Assembly (NCBI GenBank): GCA_963845735.1
Contig: CAWJTR010000010.1
Span: forward strand, 1-64,000
Origin: AP-15 sp963845735
Lineage (GTDB): Bacteria > Pseudomonadota > Alphaproteobacteria > ATCC43930 > CGMCC-115725
Direction: 5' to 3'
DNA length: 64,000 bases
The translations under genes were made by a program, and so were the position numbers. Below, piece after piece: positions 60,805-64,000 of the stretch. The notes under the pieces are model-generated. The model searched no databases, was not told where the DNA came from, and worked only from the letters and a program-made list of their open reading frames with translations. Position 1 is the first letter of the stretch; each line of letters opens with the position of its first letter.

Positions 60805-62361
60805 ATGAAACGATTGCTGTGCTGGCTGGCCACTCTTCCGCTCGTGGTAGCAGCGCAAGGCGCGCTCGCTTTCGATGCCTGCAATGTGGCGAGCGATCCC
60901 GCGCACTTGGGCCAGGAACTCCGGGACATTGCGGCGGCCCGATCACCGGTGCGATATCACGAGCTGGCGCGCAGCATCCGGTTGATTACCACGGACACTG
61001 GTGACCGGTTGATGCCGGGCGGCGGCGAACAGCAGAATATTAAGTTCATTTTGTTTCCGGCATTGTTCGTCAAGGTTACGTGCGAGATCGCGCTGGCCAT
61101 GTACCTAAATCTCGAAGGTGTTGAACCCGATGCTTTCGATCAGGCGGCTCGCAGGGCGGCGCAGTGCCGGGACGCCGGCGGGACGCAGAAAACCTGCCTA
61201 GCAGGGTTTGCCGATGAACTGGACCGTCGTTACAGCAAAGCCTTCAAGACTCTTCCCGCAGGCGATTTGCAGGTCGCGTTCGGCATATACGAGGCGACGT
61301 TGCACCAGATCATGATGCACGAATATGCCCATCACTTCTTGGGCCATTTAGATCGTATCGCTAACCAGCAGGTCAGCCGCATCGACGCCGAATTCGAGGC
61401 GGACCTGTTCGCGATCACGAACGGGGTGCAGGGAGGAGAGCCGGTTTCTGCGATGTATTACCTCTTTAGTGAACTCGCGGACATTGAAAATTACTCGAAA
61501 AAGTCTACGACGGAAGATTACGAAAGCGCGTTCTGTCGCAGCAGAAATGTAGAAAACATCGTCGCGTATCTGAAAATCGCCCCGCTGATGTTAGTCGATG
61601 CCGCAATGGGCGGACATGCCTATCTTTCGCGCAGCTCGCCGTCGCTAATCCGTACAGAACTCGACAAGCAGTTCGCCGAGCCACCACCGGGATTAAAGCC
61701 GGGGTCTTGCGGCCGCATCGCCGAGCAGACACTCTTCGATACGCGCGAGGAACTGAAGCAGCTCTATGTGCGAATGGAAAAGGATCTCGATTTCCTTTTC
61801 GCCACAGGGGGAAACCTGGATGTCGAGCGAGCGAACCGATTGCTGCACGACTTGTCGCAGATGTCGCAAAGCCTGCGATACATGGACGGAATCGCTGCCA
61901 AGTGCGTCGCATTGGTGCTCCGGGGCTGGGGGATTAAGGGGAGAAATCTCACTCCATTGGTTGATGAGGTGGACCGATTGCTCGACACGCAGGCAGTGAC
62001 GCAGCATTTTCTCAGCGAGGATTTCGGGCGGCTTCTACAGGCACAGGGGCTGGCGATTTTGCAGGAGCGGGTCGATATGGCACCGCAGGTTCGCCTCGAC
62101 CGATCCTACTCTGCGCTTAAGCGCGCGGTGAACTACAACCCGGCGCAGACCGAGGTTTGGATAAATCTTGCAATGATCGCCTTCAAGCGCGGCGATTGCG
62201 CGTCCGCGTCGCGCTTTGCCGAACACTCGGTCATGACCAACACCGAGAAAGACGAACGTAAAACCGCGCAGTTTTTTGCCACTAAGATGAAGGAATTCTC
62301 GGGCGATCCCGAAGCCTGTAGACTGGCGGGGGCTGGGTTTCATCCGTACAAGGGTTTGTAG
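60805..62361 (+). CDS. Periplasmic zinc metallopeptidase-like protein with C-terminal TPR
   Basis: Protein of 518 aa with a signal peptide (LLCWLATLPLVVAAQGALAF). The zinc motif HEYAHHFLGH (His172, Glu173, His176) is followed about 20 residues later by DAEFEADLFAI, giving a plausible third ligand as in M48-type gluzincins. The middle part is helical, and the C-terminus resembles a TPR (LKRAVNYNPAQTEVWINLAM with CASASRFAEHSV). I know no family of this architecture. Several cysteines suggest a periplasmic location. Coupled to the membrane protein upstream. Frame intact. Confidence 0.7.
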   Translation: MKRLLCWLATLPLVVAAQGALAFDACNVASDPAHLGQELRDIAAARSPVRYHELARSIRLITTDTGDRLMPGGGEQQNIKFILFPALFVKVTCEIALAMYLNLEGVEPDAFDQAARRAAQCRDAGGTQKTCLAGFADELDRRYSKAFKTLPAGDLQVAFGIYEATLHQIMMHEYAHHFLGHLDRIANQQVSRIDAEFEADLFAITNGVQGGEPVSAMYYLFSELADIENYSKKSTTEDYESAFCRSRNVENIVAYLKIAPLMLVDAAMGGHAYLSRSSPSLIRTELDKQFAEPPPGLKPGSCGRIAEQTLFDTREELKQLYVRMEKDLDFLFATGGNLDVERANRLLHDLSQMSQSLRYMDGIAAKCVALVLRGWGIKGRNLTPLVDEVDRLLDTQAVTQHFLSEDFGRLLQAQGLAILQERVDMAPQVRLDRSYSALKRAVNYNPAQTEVWINLAMIAFKRGDCASASRFAEHSVMTNTEKDERKTAQFFATKMKEFSGDPEACRLAGAGFHPYKGL

Positions 62362-62450
62362 CCTGCAAACTGCCAGCGCCCGGTTTGGGCGCGTGATCGA
62401 GGCGGGGCATGGCGGGCGCGAGGGTCAAAGCAACTGGCCCTTTGGTGAGC

Positions 62451-62575
62451 ACCGCGCCTTTTGTCAAATCGCTGATGCAGCGGGTGACCGAGCCCGGCAA
62501 GATGGCCGCCTGGCTGGCGCCGCCCAAAGGCTGCATCAACGGCCCTGCCCGCCGCTTACGAACATGTACGCCTGA
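62451..62575 (+). pseudogene. Remnant copy of the boxB 3' end
   Basis: Reads FVKSLMQRVTEPGKMAAWLA then PPKGCIN and, after a frame change, LPAAYEHVRLK, matching the BoxB tail FVKSLMQRVIEPGKMAGWLA and LPFSYEYVRL. No other part of boxB is present upstream. Divergence at the very end suggests it derives from a paralogue or has drifted. Confidence 0.8.
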
Positions 62576-62670
62576 AACGACCTCCTCTCCGAGATGCTGT
62601 AGCCAGACTGTCACAAAACTCAATTAGTGGTAGCCTTCAACAGAAGGGCTATGGTCAATGGAGGGCACCG

Positions 62671-63411
<741 letters not shown>

Positions 63412-63561
63412 CGTCATCATTCCTAGGCCCCGGCTTCTCCCGCCGGGTCCGGAACCCGAGAACACCGTCCGTGCGACGAATCGCAAACGGCAGTTGACGC
63501 CGGCCGCGGGGCCGTCGCTTATTGCTGCGATGGGCGAAGTTGATCGAGAGGAGCCGTAAGG

Positions 63562-64000
63562 ATGACGGCGCAGCCATTTGCCGGGGTGCTGGTCCCGGTC
63601 CTGACCCCGTTTACGGGGAGCGGCGAGCCCGATGCCGCGCGGTTCACTGCCTTCTGCCGGTGGCTGCTCGACCAGGGTGCGGCTGGGCTCGCGATCTTCG
63701 GTACAACCAGCGAAGCCAATTCGATGTCGCCGGCCGAGCGCATGGCGTTGCTTGACCATTTGGTCGAGGCCGGCATTCCGGCGGAAAAGCTGATGCCGGG
63801 AACCGGCGCCTGCGCGATGACCGATGCGGCTGCGCTGGTGCGGCACGCCGTCGGCCATGGCTGCGGCGGCGTTCTGATGCTGCCGCCCTTTTATTACAAG
63901 CCGGTCAGCGACGACGGCATCTTCGCCTTTATTTCCGGGGTCATCGACAAGGTCGGCTCGTCGGCGCTGAGGGTCTATCTCTATCATATTCCGCCGGTCG
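63562..64000 (+). CDS. DapA-family aldolase/lyase, truncated by the window end
   Basis: First 146 residues of a TIM-barrel lyase: GVLVPVLTPFTGSGEPDAAR, GAAGLAIFGTTSEANSMSP (the phosphate/keto-acid loop GTTSE), GACAMTDAAALVRHAV, MLPPFYYKPVSDDGI, and YLYHIPPV with the conserved Tyr. Family members include dihydrodipicolinate synthase, N-acetylneuraminate lyase and keto-deoxy-sugar aldolases; the specific reaction is not decidable here. The Schiff-base Lys lies beyond the window. AGGAG precedes the ATG at 63562. Confidence 0.88.
   Translation, partial: MTAQPFAGVLVPVLTPFTGSGEPDAARFTAFCRWLLDQGAAGLAIFGTTSEANSMSPAERMALLDHLVEAGIPAEKLMPGTGACAMTDAAALVRHAVGHGCGGVLMLPPFYYKPVSDDGIFAFISGVIDKVGSSALRVYLYHIPPV

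Overview
The window is high-GC proteobacterial DNA, most likely from an alphaproteobacterium of the Rhodospirillales type. This is an inference from gene content and order: ileS-lspA-DUF3035 lipoprotein, glyA-nrdR-ribD, ispE beside a TPR protein and ETF-QO, a Ros/MucR regulator, class III cyclases, and IS91/IS5 relics. No rRNA is present. Two tRNA genes are visible: tRNA-Gln(TTG) and tRNA-Sec(TCA).

Layout. 1-2.3 kb: IS91-family element with an accessory tyrosine recombinase, both frame-disrupted. 3.4-7.0 kb: sedolisin-type protease with a clear terminator, and an MFS transporter. 7.7-14.5 kb: tRNA-Gln, ispE, TPR protein, ETF-QO, ribF and a membrane adenylate/guanylate cyclase. 14.7-19.4 kb: ileS, lspA, DUF3035 lipoprotein, SDR dehydrogenase. 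19.45-32.37 kb: a candidate genomic island in the 3' end of the tRNA-Sec gene. It is bounded by a 14-bp direct repeat of the tRNA CCA end. Its left half holds a PEP-CTERM-like protein and a decayed surface-polysaccharide set (NodU carbamoyltransferase, methyltransferase, SGNH hydrolase). Its right half is a phage-satellite-like module: integrase, iteron-like repeats, AlpA-like HTH, PrimPol, DUF3987 and a DUF5681-like protein. 32.4-38.7 kb: the selenocysteine system, selC-selB-selA and an NDH-selD fusion, in one overlapping operon. 38.9-43.2 kb: an aromatic-catabolism group (VOC dioxygenase, flavin monooxygenases). 43.2-47.5 kb: SGNH protein, fatty-acid hydroxylase, a 48-codon DUF5989 gene, and an IS5 relic split by a palindrome. 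47.6-52.8 kb: glutaryl-CoA dehydrogenase, mucR, glyA, nrdR, ribD. 53.1-54.2 kb: polysaccharide export lipoprotein. 54.2-62.6 kb: amidohydrolase and the aerobic benzoyl-CoA (box) genes (ligase, boxC, boxB). These are followed by a novel two-gene metalloprotease module lying between boxB and a second copy of the boxB 3' end. 62.7-64.0 kb: phoH and the start of a DapA-family gene.

A striking property is that about 40 single-base frame breaks interrupt otherwise well-conserved proteins, including essential single-copy genes (ileS, ribF, glyA, nrdR, ribD, selD). Most are probably indel errors in the assembly. Start-to-stop coordinates below therefore span the reconstructed gene. True decay, with stops, lost motifs and insertions, is seen in the IS5 transposase, the methyltransferase and the boxB tail copy.

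Functional links: the sel genes make and insert selenocysteine, though no selenoprotein was identified here. Ligase-boxC-boxB carry benzoate through epoxidation and ring cleavage, with ETF-QO and glutaryl-CoA dehydrogenase serving acyl-CoA oxidation. NodU, DUF5989, SGNH proteins, the export lipoprotein and a PEP-CTERM protein suggest extracellular polysaccharide production.
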